Assembly (NCBI GenBank): GCA_016281925.1 | Contig: JAEEJP010000122.1 | Location: 1 to 58,508, forward strand | Length of the DNA stretch: 58,508 nucleotides | Direction: 5' to 3' | From: Methanomassiliicoccaceae archaeon | GTDB lineage: Archaea; Thermoplasmatota; Thermoplasmata; Methanomassiliicoccales; Methanomethylophilaceae | Shown here: positions 23,601 to 32,694 of the stretch, piece by piece | How the letters are laid out: every line of letters begins with the position of its first letter | How positions within the stretch are numbered: the first letter of the stretch is position 1 | The notes under the pieces: generated by a model | What the model was told of the DNA's origin: nothing | Database searches by the model: none | What the model saw: the letters and a program-made list of their open reading frames with translations, nothing else | Made by a program: the position numbers and the translations under genes

Positions 23601-26178
23601 CCAGATTCGCGTTCCTGTTCAGCTTTTTCAGCTCTCTGATCTCTTCGGCGCTGGGGTCGCGCTTTCCGATCAGACCCACAAGGTCCCTGTCATATTCCTT
23701 CAGGACGGCGATCATGCACCCGCTGCATCTTTCGCACGAGAACCTCTTCGGGGCATCCGCCACGCGGAATCTCCTCTGGCTCCCGCAGTTCATGCATGTG
23801 GCGAACATCACCTCGTCTCCCAGCCTCCTTTTCAGGGCCATCAGGATGGCGTGGTCCGCGCGGAGCGGCTGCATGAGCTCCTTGGATCTGGTGATCCCTT
23901 CCAGGCCTATCGGCGAGACGGAATCCGGTACGACCTCTATCTCCCCGGAAGCCATCATGGAGACGGCTTTCTCGGCGTTCGGGATGTCCAGATCCTCCCA
24001 CAGGACCTTGTCCACCGCCTCCCTGAACGCGGGGGTGCCCTCGTGGAGCTCGAACAGCCTCTTGAAATTGATGAAGCGGTGGTCCGCCGTCTTCTCGATG
24101 ATCCCGAATTTCTTCGCGACGAAGGCGAATCTCCATTTCAGGAATGTGGAGTTCAGTATGACCATCCTGGCCAGGGCTTCGACGGTCCCGGGCTTCACTG
24201 AGCGGACGGTCTCCATCAGGGTATCTCTGTCTACGTGGCGGGGAAGCTCCAGGATGACCCTGTAGGGATCGGCCGTCACTCCCACACTCTCGCCCAGCCT
24301 GGCGGACAGCAGCGCCCCGTAGATCTTCCCCAGGGTCTCGTTCACGCGGGTGCCGAAGCAGCAGTTGACTATCGCCACCCCGTCCCCGGATTCGACGGTG
24401 ACCGTCCTGTCCGTGGGCATGGTATGGCCCGAATCCTGCCCGGAGAAGAACTTCTCCAGCACGCGCCGGCAGTTTTCATCGCCGGGATAGATGCTGAAGC
24501 CGCGCTCCCTGCGCATCCTCCCGACCTCCTGGGCGACGCTGAAAGGCACAGGGATGTCCGACCCCGCCCAGCTGGGGACCGCCCCCATGTCGCGGGTCTC
24601 CTCGACCAGTATCTCGTCGTCCCTCATCTCGACCACGCGCCAGGTGCGGCCTTTGGCGATGAAAAGGGCGTGGGTCTCTTCGAAGGTGGCGACGAAGCTC
24701 TCATCTAAAGTCCCAACGACGGCTCTGGTGCCCACGTCGCGGATCCTGTAGTTCCTTTCGTCCGGGATCATGGATATGTTGGCGTAGAAATAGTCCATGC
24801 CTTTGCGGGAGCGCTTGTATTTCTCTCCGCCGTCGAATATCAGCTTGATGGAGCCCAGCTGCTCCAGGACCCCGTCCATGTCCTCCCTTTTCAGCGTCCT
24901 GAAGCAGTAGGAGCCGTAGAACATGGAATATGCCGCCTCCTTATCCACCGGCCCGGACATGGCCATGGCGATGAGTTGGTTGGCCACCACGCTGAGGGGC
25001 GACGGCCTCCCTTCCCTGTTCTCTATTTCTTTCGCGGAGCATTTCCTCGCGATGACCAGCGCCTCGGCGACTTCGTCCGGCGCCGTGGCCAATATCGTCG
25101 CTCTAATCGTCTCCCCCACGCGGTGCCCCGCCCTCCCTGCGCGCTGGATCATGCGGGAGACTCTCCTCGGCGAGTTGTACTGGACCACCATGTCCGTGGT
25201 TCCCACGTCTATCCCCAGCTCCAGCGACGACGTGCATATCAGCGCCTTTATCCCGCCGCTTTTGAAGCGGTCCTCCATATCCGTCCTGCTCTCCCTGGAC
25301 AGGGAGCCGTGGTGGACGTCCACCGAGATGCTCTCGTCCCATGCGTGGTAGCGGGCGGCCAGCCATTCGGCGGTCTCCCTCGTGTTCACGAAGAAAAGAG
25401 TGGATCTGTTGGCGTCCATTATCTCCCTGGCCCTCTCCATGACCCCGACGATCTCCGGGTCCCCCTGGAGCCTGTCCAGGAGGCGGGTGTCCTCGTTCTC
25501 CGGCTCGGGGCTCTCCACGGATATCTCGAACTCGCGGAAGGTGTCGTGGATCCTCACCGAGACTCTCCTGCCTCTCCCGCCCAGGAACATCGCGGTGGCC
25601 ATCGGGTCGCCGACGGTGGCGGAGAGGCCTATCCTCTGGTAATTCCCGGCGATGGCGCTCAGCCTTTCCATGGCCACGCTCAGCTGCGCCCCTCTTTCGG
25701 TGTCGGCCAACTCGTGGATTTCGTCGATTATGACGCATTCCACGGCGGCGAGGTGCTTGGACAGGTTCTTGCCAACGAAAAGCAGCTGGAGGGTCTCCGG
25801 GGTGGTTATGAGGACCTCAGGCGGGTCCTCGGACTGTCTGGATCTCTCGTACTGGGTGGTGTCACCGTGCCTCACGCCCACCCTTATGCCCAGAGCCCCG
25901 CCGTATTCCACCATCCTCCTGAGCATGTCCCTGTTGAGGGCGCGGAGAGGCGTGATGTACAGGCATCTGAACCCTTTCTTCCCCGGGGCGCGGTGTATCC
26001 TGTCCAGAGCAGGCAAAACAGCCGCTTCGGTCTTCCCGATCCCGGTGGGTGCCACGATGAGGATGTGCTCCCCCCTCAGGATGCGTGGTATGGCGTCCTC
26101 CTGCGGGGGAGTCGGCGACGTTATGCCTTTCTGCGCCAGGACAGAGACGAGCTCCGGCGACAGAAGTCCGAAAGACAT
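23434..26178 (-). CDS. Lhr-type large superfamily 2 helicase
   Basis: 914 residues. DExH core: IAPTGIGKTEAA-type Walker A (APTGIGKT), DEIH box, SATVG motif III, then a RecA2 domain with STLFFVNTRETAEWL and RAGRAGHRVGE. A C-terminal zinc-finger-like Cys cluster (CMNCG...CERCSGC) follows. Architecture fits the archaeal Lhr-core family of DNA repair and RNA-DNA unwinding helicases. The ATG lies only 2 nt after the T-run of the upstream hdrD terminator, so it probably has its own leaderless start or depends on read-through. The 3' end overlaps the metA frame. Confidence 0.88.
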   Translation of the reverse strand: MSFGLLSPELVSVLAQKGITSPTPPQEDAIPRILRGEHILIVAPTGIGKTEAAVLPALDRIHRAPGKKGFRCLYITPLRALNRDMLRRMVEYGGALGIRVGVRHGDTTQYERSRQSEDPPEVLITTPETLQLLFVGKNLSKHLAAVECVIIDEIHELADTERGAQLSVAMERLSAIAGNYQRIGLSATVGDPMATAMFLGGRGRRVSVRIHDTFREFEISVESPEPENEDTRLLDRLQGDPEIVGVMERAREIMDANRSTLFFVNTRETAEWLAARYHAWDESISVDVHHGSLSRESRTDMEDRFKSGGIKALICTSSLELGIDVGTTDMVVQYNSPRRVSRMIQRAGRAGHRVGETIRATILATAPDEVAEALVIARKCSAKEIENREGRPSPLSVVANQLIAMAMSGPVDKEAAYSMFYGSYCFRTLKREDMDGVLEQLGSIKLIFDGGEKYKRSRKGMDYFYANISMIPDERNYRIRDVGTRAVVGTLDESFVATFEETHALFIAKGRTWRVVEMRDDEILVEETRDMGAVPSWAGSDIPVPFSVAQEVGRMRRERGFSIYPGDENCRRVLEKFFSGQDSGHTMPTDRTVTVESGDGVAIVNCCFGTRVNETLGKIYGALLSARLGESVGVTADPYRVILELPRHVDRDTLMETVRSVKPGTVEALARMVILNSTFLKWRFAFVAKKFGIIEKTADHRFINFKRLFELHEGTPAFREAVDKVLWEDLDIPNAEKAVSMMASGEIEVVPDSVSPIGLEGITRSKELMQPLRADHAILMALKRRLGDEVMFATCMNCGSQRRFRVADAPKRFSCERCSGCMIAVLKEYDRDLVGLIGKRDPSAEEIRELKKLNRNANLVNAYGGRTALVLAGRGIGPDTASRILRAMYVDEDGFLRGILNAEILYARNKQFWD

Positions 26179-26180
26179 GG

Positions 26181-26204
26181 AAAAAAAGCCGGGGTTTCCC
26201 CCGG
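26181..26204 (-). terminator. Strong terminator of hdrD
   Basis: On the minus strand CCGGGG-GAAA-CCCCGG (a GNRA-type loop) is followed by C and seven T. It sits 11 nt after the hdrD stop and directly against the start codon of the helicase gene. The best intrinsic-type terminator in the window. Confidence 0.75.
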
Positions 26205-26214
26205 AAAACGGTTC

Positions 26215-27441
26215 TCACTCCTTGGGAGCGGTGACTTCGAGTAGCACCTGGGCCAGATCCATGACCTTGATGCTGGATCCGATCTTCTTGGCGCCCTGGG
26301 TGAGGTTCAGCACGCAGAACGGGCAGCAGGTGATGAGCACGTCGGCGCCGGTGGCCTCCGCGTCCCTGATCCTGTCCGCGGCGATGTTGACAGCGAAGTC
26401 GTTGAACTGGCTCTTGTAGCCCCCTCCGGCCCCGCAGCATCTGGAGTTCTCCCTGGACCTCTCCATCTCGACGAACTCGATGCCCTTGATCTTCTTGATG
26501 ACGTTCCTGGGCGCGTCGTAGACGCCGGAGTGCCTTCCGAGGTGGCAGGGGTCGTGGTAGGTGACCTTGTGGTTGAATTCGTTGTTCAGCGGGAGCTTCC
26601 TCTCGTTGATCAGCTTCTCCACGTACTGCGAGAAGTGGTAGACGTTCTGGCCGACCTTAGAGTAATAGCTGCCGAAGTTGCTGGACACGGTCTTGTAGCA
26701 TCCGGAGCAGGTCATGACCATGTCTTTGGCTCCCATGCCGTCCGCCTTCTCGACGACGGTCTCGGAAGCCTCCAGGCTCAGGGTGTCGTTCCCGGTCCTC
26801 AGAAGCGGGGACGTGCAGCAGTATTCCTTCTCGCCGAGGCAGTTCATTTTGACTCCGGCGCGGTTGAGGATGATGACTCCGGCCTGGGGGACGCCCTGCA
26901 TCCTGTAGGATCCGGTGCATCCCGCGAAGAATATGACGTCCGGAGGGTTGGATCTCGGGACTTCGGCGGGCCACCAGGCATCTCTCTTGGCGGGGGATTC
27001 GCCGAAGGAGTTGTGGTATTTCGCGATCTTCTCCGCGATCCCTTTGTGGGCGGAGAGAGGCGCGACGCCGTTCCTGACCAGCCAGGCCCTCATGTCCTCC
27101 CAGAGGTCCACGAGCTTGATCTGCGCGTGGCAGACGACCTCGCAGTTCCCGCATCCGGTGCACTTGTACATGGCGTCGACGAAATCGGGGGCGAGCTCGA
27201 TCTTCCTTCCGAGCATCTTGTCGACGGCGCCGATTCCGTTGGTGTCTATGTTCCTGATGTAGTAGATCTTCCCTCTGGGCGTCACGGACTCCCAGGGTGT
27301 CTGCCTGTGGGCTTCGCACACGTCGATGCAGTATCCGCACTGAAGGCACTGGGTCATGGCTCTCTGCACGCGGGGCAGATTGAATTTCGTCAGAAGGCTC
27401 GAGTCTATCTGAAGGGGCTTGTCTGGCAATTTGATTTCCAT
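26215..27441 (-). CDS. hdrD: HdrD-type heterodisulfide reductase subunit
   Basis: 408 residues. Two 4Fe-4S ferredoxin motifs (CLQCGYCIDVCE and CTGCGNCEVVCH), then two CCG domains (GCTGSYRM...EYCCTSPLL...CSGCYK; DPCHLGRHSG...SRCCGAGGG...CCPFC) that build the non-cubane cluster reducing CoM-S-S-CoB. No hdrE is adjacent. In Methanomassiliicoccales HdrD is known to occur without HdrE and is proposed to work with the Fpo-like complex. ATG 27441 is chosen because GGAGG lies 7 nt upstream; TATA (ATTATATAC, about 27497-27506) gives a short leader. Confidence 0.9.
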   Translation of the reverse strand: MEIKLPDKPLQIDSSLLTKFNLPRVQRAMTQCLQCGYCIDVCEAHRQTPWESVTPRGKIYYIRNIDTNGIGAVDKMLGRKIELAPDFVDAMYKCTGCGNCEVVCHAQIKLVDLWEDMRAWLVRNGVAPLSAHKGIAEKIAKYHNSFGESPAKRDAWWPAEVPRSNPPDVIFFAGCTGSYRMQGVPQAGVIILNRAGVKMNCLGEKEYCCTSPLLRTGNDTLSLEASETVVEKADGMGAKDMVMTCSGCYKTVSSNFGSYYSKVGQNVYHFSQYVEKLINERKLPLNNEFNHKVTYHDPCHLGRHSGVYDAPRNVIKKIKGIEFVEMERSRENSRCCGAGGGYKSQFNDFAVNIAADRIRDAEATGADVLITCCPFCVLNLTQGAKKIGSSIKVMDLAQVLLEVTAPKE

Positions 27442-27591
27442 TGCTATACCTCCGGAACCAGCGGTCTCCGGCAATGCTAATCCCATTTTTTAGGCGTATA
27501 TAATTGTTATACGGGATAATCCGCGGAGAATGACGTTCTGGCGAAGAATAATGAGAATAAATGAGATTAATGGGAAACGCAATCTGGAACC

Positions 27592-28797
27592 ATGGGCGGC
27601 GCAGGGACATACGACGACTGGACCGGGAACGTGATGCCGGAGGCGGATCTGAGAAGCCTCGACCCGGAGGCGGTGAGGGCGCTGAGAGCGAAATATGCCC
27701 TCGCATTCCCGGGCGCGGAGGGATTGCAGGATTGGGACGACGGGGTCTTCCTCACCAAAGCCGGCCTTCTCAAGAGGGGCAGGGTCACGGTGGCCGCGGC
27801 GATCCTGCTGGGGAAGCGTTCGGAGCGCCTGCTGCCCTCATCGGTCCGCATACGCTGGAGGCTGGCAGATCCCGGCGGCGGGTTCTCGGACGAGAGGATA
27901 TTCAGCGGCCCGCTGGTGCTCACCGCCGTCCAGGCCGTCTCGGCGATTAGGAACTGGTCGGCGGAGATCGGCGGGGAGAGCCCGAGGACGGTCAGCGCCT
28001 ACCGCATAGCCAGCCTGGAGGAGGCGGTGCTCAACGCGTTCGCCCACCAGGATTACTCACTCAGAGGCACTGTGGACATAACCGAGAGGGACGGAGAGTC
28101 TGTTTCTGTGCGCAGCAGAGGGACTTTCTTCGGCGACCCGGAATCGTTCGCCTCAGGCAGGTCTGTCCCAGCCCCTGCGCGCAACCGCTTCCTGAGGGAG
28201 GCGATGGCGAAATCGGGGATGGCAGCCGGGAAAGGGACCGGGATCCGCGGCATGTATCTCAGCCAGGCCCACAGGCATTTCCCGCTTCCTTCGTATTCCA
28301 TCGATGATGATTACGTGTCGGTCACATTCCATGGGATCCGCTACGGAGACCTGCCGAGGATCATGGATTCCTCGTCGGGCCTGGACATCGGCACGCTGAT
28401 CGATCTGGACCGCATATGCTCCGGGCGGCTGGTCCCCGGGAGAAGGATGAAGTCATTGATAGAGAGGGGCCTGGCGGACACGGAAGGCGGCATTGCGCGG
28501 GCGATGCCCGGGGGATCCCGCGTGGTCAGCGACCGCGACGCCGTCCTGGAGCTCATGGCTTCGGGCCCGGTGTCCCGCTCTGACGTTGCCGCCATGCTGA
28601 GGTCCAGGGCATCCAGATCGCTCACAGCGGAGCAGATCGGGGTGAAGGCGACGAACCTCCTCCAATCCATGAGGAAGGAAGGCCTTATCGTCAAGGTTGG
28701 CGGGAGCACCAAATCGGCGGCGTATTGGCTCCCGGAGGGCAGGCAGGGCGGGCATCGACCGGATGCCAGGTTGGCGCTCAGCCATTTCATCCGATGA
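27592..28797 (+). CDS. HATPase_c_4 / RecG-like regulator lacking the AlbA_2 domain
   Basis: 401 residues. The central SLEEAVLNAFAHQDYS and the later GKGTGIRGMYL match the N-box and glycine loop of the ATP-binding part of AlbA_2/Schlafen-type regulators; the C-terminus (about residues 320-390) resembles a winged helix. The usual N-terminal AlbA_2 DNA-binding domain is missing, unlike the paralogue at 17427-19364. Function unknown; it could be a shortened regulator. Divergent from hdrD. Confidence 0.65.
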   Translation: MGGAGTYDDWTGNVMPEADLRSLDPEAVRALRAKYALAFPGAEGLQDWDDGVFLTKAGLLKRGRVTVAAAILLGKRSERLLPSSVRIRWRLADPGGGFSDERIFSGPLVLTAVQAVSAIRNWSAEIGGESPRTVSAYRIASLEEAVLNAFAHQDYSLRGTVDITERDGESVSVRSRGTFFGDPESFASGRSVPAPARNRFLREAMAKSGMAAGKGTGIRGMYLSQAHRHFPLPSYSIDDDYVSVTFHGIRYGDLPRIMDSSSGLDIGTLIDLDRICSGRLVPGRRMKSLIERGLADTEGGIARAMPGGSRVVSDRDAVLELMASGPVSRSDVAAMLRSRASRSLTAEQIGVKATNLLQSMRKEGLIVKVGGSTKSAAYWLPEGRQGGHRPDARLALSHFIR

Positions 28798-28897
28798 CCA
28801 TCATCATATAATTTTTCCTGATTATAGTATTAATTGCAATTTGTCAACATAATTGATTGAGCCAAGGATAGATATACGATGCAGATAATTTGTTATC

Positions 28898-28910
28898 GGA
28901 TATATTATCC
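28898..28910 (+). promoter_or_regulatory. Palindrome upstream of the second binding-protein gene
   Basis: GGATA-TAT-TATCC, 13 bp, just before the ATG at 28921. It resembles the 13-bp core GGATTAGTTATCC before cbiM (228-239 region). The AT-rich centre may double as a TATA element, though it is close to the start. Candidate shared operator. Confidence 0.35.
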
Positions 28911-28920
28911 AAGTGATTTG

Positions 28921-30345
28921 ATGGATAAGAAAATAGCAATCATAGCTGTGGTTGCGATCGCCGTCATCATCGCGGCAGTGGCCGCTCTGGCTCTGACTTC
29001 CAACCACAGCAACGACAGGTCCTACAATCTGGACGACATCAAGAATGCCCCTCAGAACACCTCGATCAACGGGAAAGCCGAGTGCTACGACCAATTCACC
29101 GTCTACGGATGCAACCTTCTGATATTCGGGAACGTCAACAACGATATGGACATCAATTCCGACGATGTCTTCATCCTGCAGAACATCATCAAGACCGGCG
29201 TCTGGGACAAGACGAAATACCCTCTTGCCGACGTCAACTGCGACAAGAAGGTCAACAACGACGACCTCACAGCGCTGAACAAGCTCATCAACAAGGAGAA
29301 GACCCTTCTTTACTACGTCAACGACAACGGATATCCTGAGTACATCCATTACCCGATCACCGGAAACCTCGGGATCAACTACGACTACGGCTACATGGCG
29401 GCCCAGATCATCGGCATCTGGGACCGCGTCACCGCCGGAACCGACAGATGGGTCGGAGACCGCGTCACCGACACCCTGTACCCCGGAGTCCACAAGCTTT
29501 ACAACATGGGCACGGAGCAGACCGTCGAAGCCGATCTCGCCGCATACCAGGCCGCCGGAGTCACCGTCATCACCGGGTCCAGGAACCTCGACGTCAACAA
29601 CTCCCTTCATGAGGCCGGCTGGGGGATCGACTACATCAACGTCAGGCTCGACCAGTGCAAGTACATCCCCAACGTGGAGCCCATCGACAGGTTCCTGACA
29701 TTCTCCTACATGTTCGACAAGCTGGACAAGGGAAAGGAATTCTACAACTACTGGACCGGGCTCGACAGCAAGATACAGACCATCTTCGACAACGCGGGAA
29801 TCAAAGAGAAGAGCTTCATCATCCCGTACAACACCAACCAGGCGGTGGAGACCAGCGTCGACGACGCCCTCGCAACCGGGAGGACCATGGGAGACTACAC
29901 CAACGTCGCGTCCAACCTTCCTCTGACAGCCAGGCTGGAGCCCTCCACGGTCGCCACCAGCCCCTGCTACACGACCACCATCGAGTACCTGTTCACCCTG
30001 AACCCCGACGTCCTGATCATCAGCCTGTGGGGTAAGCTTACCAACGAGACCTCCTATGCCGACGCTTACGCGGCGTTCAAGGAGAAGGCCGACTACTACA
30101 GCAAATTCGACGCGTACAAGAAAGGCGACGTGTACGGGGTGTGCTACGAGACCTTCGGAACCTTCGCCGGCGTCGCCGTCCTGTACCTCCTGTGCTCGTA
30201 CATCTATCCCGAGTACTTCAGCGAGGACGACGGATGGAACTATGTAAACGAGTACTTCCACAAGTACACGCTCATCGACAAGAACAAGGACCTCAAAGAG
30301 TGCGGCGGGCTGATCGTCTTCAAGCTCAACAAGACCACTCCTTGA
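28921..30345 (+). CDS. Iron/corrinoid ABC binding protein with dockerin domain
   Basis: 474 residues. N-terminal membrane anchor (residues 4-26), dockerin-type domain (about 62-125) with loop motifs NVNNDMDINSDDVFIL and DVNCDKKVNNDDLTAL, then a TroA-like binding domain to the end. Paralogue of the protein at 10650-12524 but without Big2 domains. Belongs to a binding protein - permease - ATPase operon. ATG 28921 starts the anchor; an ATG at 28879 in frame adds a non-anchor segment. Confidence 0.85.
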   Translation: MDKKIAIIAVVAIAVIIAAVAALALTSNHSNDRSYNLDDIKNAPQNTSINGKAECYDQFTVYGCNLLIFGNVNNDMDINSDDVFILQNIIKTGVWDKTKYPLADVNCDKKVNNDDLTALNKLINKEKTLLYYVNDNGYPEYIHYPITGNLGINYDYGYMAAQIIGIWDRVTAGTDRWVGDRVTDTLYPGVHKLYNMGTEQTVEADLAAYQAAGVTVITGSRNLDVNNSLHEAGWGIDYINVRLDQCKYIPNVEPIDRFLTFSYMFDKLDKGKEFYNYWTGLDSKIQTIFDNAGIKEKSFIIPYNTNQAVETSVDDALATGRTMGDYTNVASNLPLTARLEPSTVATSPCYTTTIEYLFTLNPDVLIISLWGKLTNETSYADAYAAFKEKADYYSKFDAYKKGDVYGVCYETFGTFAGVAVLYLLCSYIYPEYFSEDDGWNYVNEYFHKYTLIDKNKDLKECGGLIVFKLNKTTP

Positions 30346-30354
30346 GCCCAAACC

Positions 30355-30381
30355 GGCCCGTTCCCGCTTCCGGGGCGGGCC
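30355..30381 (+). terminator. Hairpin between second binding protein and its permease
   Basis: GGCCCG/CGGGCC outer stem with inner CCCG/CGGG, followed by CCTCTTA, as in the paralogous operon at 12538-12559. Positioned after the binding-protein stop and 40 nt before the permease ATG, so probably a partial terminator or stabilising stem. Confidence 0.5.
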
Positions 30382-30421
30382 CTCTTATGGTTTTCCTATC
30401 TCTTAAACGGCGGCAGGACAG

Positions 30422-31567
30422 ATGGATGAAAGCATTTCAGACCTCAAACAAGACCCTCTCATCAGCAAGAAGGTGCTGAGGGCGCTCAGCAAGTGGACCG
30501 ACGAACGCGAGGCGACCACGGAGGACGAGGAGTCCTACCATCAGTATGACACGTACATCTGGCGCAAATGGGTCTTCATGGCCGCCTGCATAGTGGTCAT
30601 GGTGGTCACGGCGGGCCTCGCCACCACGATCGGCCCCATGGACATAACGTTCGTCGAGACCTACGAGACCATGTGGAACCATATAACCGGGAACATCACC
30701 AACGACGCCTTCGACTATGCGATATGCACTCTGCGCATGCCGCGCGTGGTCATGGGAGTGGTGGCCGGCGCTGGACTCGCCATATGCGGCGCCGCCATGC
30801 AGAGCACCCTGATGAACCCCCTGGCCGACCCTTATACGACCGGGGTTTCGTCGGGCGCATCCTTCGGCGCGACCCTCGCCATGCTGGCAGGATTCAGCAT
30901 ATTCGGCGGGAGATACGACGTCATAGGCAACGCATTCATATTCTCCCTCATACCGACCGCGCTGATCGTCGGCCTGGCCAGGGTGAAGAAATCCTCTCCT
31001 ACGACCATGATCATGGCCGGTATCGCGGTCATGTACATCTTCAACGCGTTCACGACCGTCATGATGCTGATGGCGGATCCAAACGACCTCGAAGCGGTCT
31101 ATCAGTGGCAGGTCGGATCTCTGGCCAAAGCCAGCTGGGACGACATAGTCGTATCCCTGGGGATAACCGCGATAGGCGCGATAATAATCATGTTCCTGTC
31201 GAAGAAGCTCAACGTGCTGTCGACCGGCGATGACATGGCGAACTCCCTTGGGGTGAATGCCGCCCAGCTCAGGACCATAATGATGGTTCTGGTGGCGCTG
31301 ATAACCGCGGGAATCGTGAGCTTCACCGGGCTCATAGGTTTCGTCGGGCTGGTGGCGCCCCATGTGGTCAGGCTATTCATCGGAGCCGACAACAGATACT
31401 TGGTCCCGGCGGCGGCGCTGTTCGGAGGCGCTCTGCTGGTGGTTTCGGATCTGGTCGGGAGAGTCATCATCCAGCCCGCCGTGCTTCAGGTGGGAGTCAT
31501 AACCGCGTTCCTCGGAGGCCCGATGTTCCTCTGGCTGCTCCTGAGGAAGAACTCCAATGTGTGGTGA
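30422..31567 (+). CDS. FecCD/BtuC-family ABC permease, second system
   Basis: 381 residues: N-terminal cytoplasmic extension of about 50 residues, about ten membrane segments, the hallmark TLMNPLADPYTTGVSSGASFGA, and SFTGLIGFVGLVAPHVVR. Very similar to the permease at 12577-13743, so the two operons arose by duplication and may differ in ligand. Stop is 4 nt before the ATPase start. Confidence 0.92.
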   Translation: MDESISDLKQDPLISKKVLRALSKWTDEREATTEDEESYHQYDTYIWRKWVFMAACIVVMVVTAGLATTIGPMDITFVETYETMWNHITGNITNDAFDYAICTLRMPRVVMGVVAGAGLAICGAAMQSTLMNPLADPYTTGVSSGASFGATLAMLAGFSIFGGRYDVIGNAFIFSLIPTALIVGLARVKKSSPTTMIMAGIAVMYIFNAFTTVMMLMADPNDLEAVYQWQVGSLAKASWDDIVVSLGITAIGAIIIMFLSKKLNVLSTGDDMANSLGVNAAQLRTIMMVLVALITAGIVSFTGLIGFVGLVAPHVVRLFIGADNRYLVPAAALFGGALLVVSDLVGRVIIQPAVLQVGVITAFLGGPMFLWLLLRKNSNVW

Positions 31568-31571
31568 TCCG

Positions 31572-32357
31572 ATGGAATACGAAGTCAGGAACCTGAGCTT
31601 CGGGTACAAGACCCACCATGTTCTCTCGGACATCAACCTCAAGTTCGACAGGCCCGGGCTGGTATGCATAATAGGCCCCAACGGGGTGGGGAAGTCCACC
31701 CTGGTGAAGTGCATGAACCGCATCAATAAAGGATACACTGGGGAGGTCCTGATAGACGGCGTGGACATCAAGGAGATGACGATGAAGGACATCTCCATGA
31801 AGGTCGGGTTCGTGCCGGCCGGGACGCAGGACATCTTCGCCATGACCGTGATGGACACCGTCCTCATCGGGAGGCACAACATCCAGGGGTGGAGGACCAC
31901 CCATAAAGACCTAGAAATCGTGAGGAGAGCGCTGGAGATGCTCTCGCTTGAGGATCTGTCCATGAGGAACTTCAACGAGCTCTCCGCCGGGCAGCATCAG
32001 AGGGTGGCGCTGGCGAGAGGGCTGGTGCAGGAGACCCCATGCCTGATCCTGGACGAGCCGACTTCCAATCTGGATGTGAAGCACCAGGTTTTCGTGGCGG
32101 AGATGCTGCGCGCGCTGGCGGTGGTGGACAACAAGCTTGTGATCATGATCTGCCACGACCTGAACATCGCCGCAAGGTATTCCCATGAGATAATAGTCAT
32201 GAAGGAGCCCGGGATCATATACAAGGTCGGCAAGCCCTTGGACGTCATCACCCCGGAGCTCGTCAGGGACGTGTACGGCATCAACTGCGACGTCATAGAA
32301 GTGGACGGCAGCCCGCATGTCATCCTAAAAGAGACATTCGACGAAGAGGACGAATGA
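31572..32357 (+). CDS. ABC importer ATPase, second system
   Basis: 261 residues. Walker A GPNGVGKST, signature LSAGQHQRVALARG, Walker B LILDEPTSNLDV, H-loop ICHDLN. Start ATG 31572 (MEYEVRNLSFGY), which lacks the 30-residue N-terminal extension predicted for its paralogue. Last gene of the importer operon. Confidence 0.92.
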   Translation: MEYEVRNLSFGYKTHHVLSDINLKFDRPGLVCIIGPNGVGKSTLVKCMNRINKGYTGEVLIDGVDIKEMTMKDISMKVGFVPAGTQDIFAMTVMDTVLIGRHNIQGWRTTHKDLEIVRRALEMLSLEDLSMRNFNELSAGQHQRVALARGLVQETPCLILDEPTSNLDVKHQVFVAEMLRALAVVDNKLVIMICHDLNIAARYSHEIIVMKEPGIIYKVGKPLDVITPELVRDVYGINCDVIEVDGSPHVILKETFDEEDE

Positions 32358-32694
32358 CCAAACATGGCGCGGGGTTCCCTGCGCCATTTACCTTTATTCT
32401 GCCCGTAATTAACTATTTGATGTGTAGGCATCAACCATGCGTTTAAGTTTTGTTTGGGATACGAATGGGTGTTATATTCGGTATTAGGCAAATTGATTTT
32501 ATATTTCAAATGTCATGAGACTCTCATACGGAACTCTCATCCGAGAACTTCTTCCCTTAGATAGGCTGAGGGCAGAGGGGGAACGGGCTAACCTGTTCCC
32601 AATACGGCCGGAATGCCGGTCGATCCGCTACTGGAGCATATGCGCCCCGATACAGGCGTATTTGCTTGACCTATCCAAGGATAGGAGGTATCGA
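32358..32694 (+). promoter_or_regulatory. Long untranslated leader of the first BspA-like gene
   Basis: About 340 nt without a gene. A TATA-like TTTTATATTT lies near 32498-32507, giving a leader of roughly 165 nt. It contains GGGAACGGG-N4-CCTGTTCCC (about 32579-32601, one G-U) and, at 32670-32685, CCTATC-CAAG-GATAGG, whose 3' arm shares bases with the AGGAGGT ribosome site of the gene at 32695. The stem could limit ribosome access. I see no match to a known riboswitch. Confidence 0.45.

Noticed and set aside
23690-24136. Long minus-strand frames rich in Arg and Gly inside the helicase gene, and many similar ones elsewhere
   Set aside because: They are shadows of GC-rich genes in other frames, with biased composition and no domain-like sequence.
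28822-30351. 509-codon minus-strand frame opposite the second binding-protein gene
   Set aside because: Antisense shadow of the dockerin-bearing binding protein; no independent motif or ribosome site.
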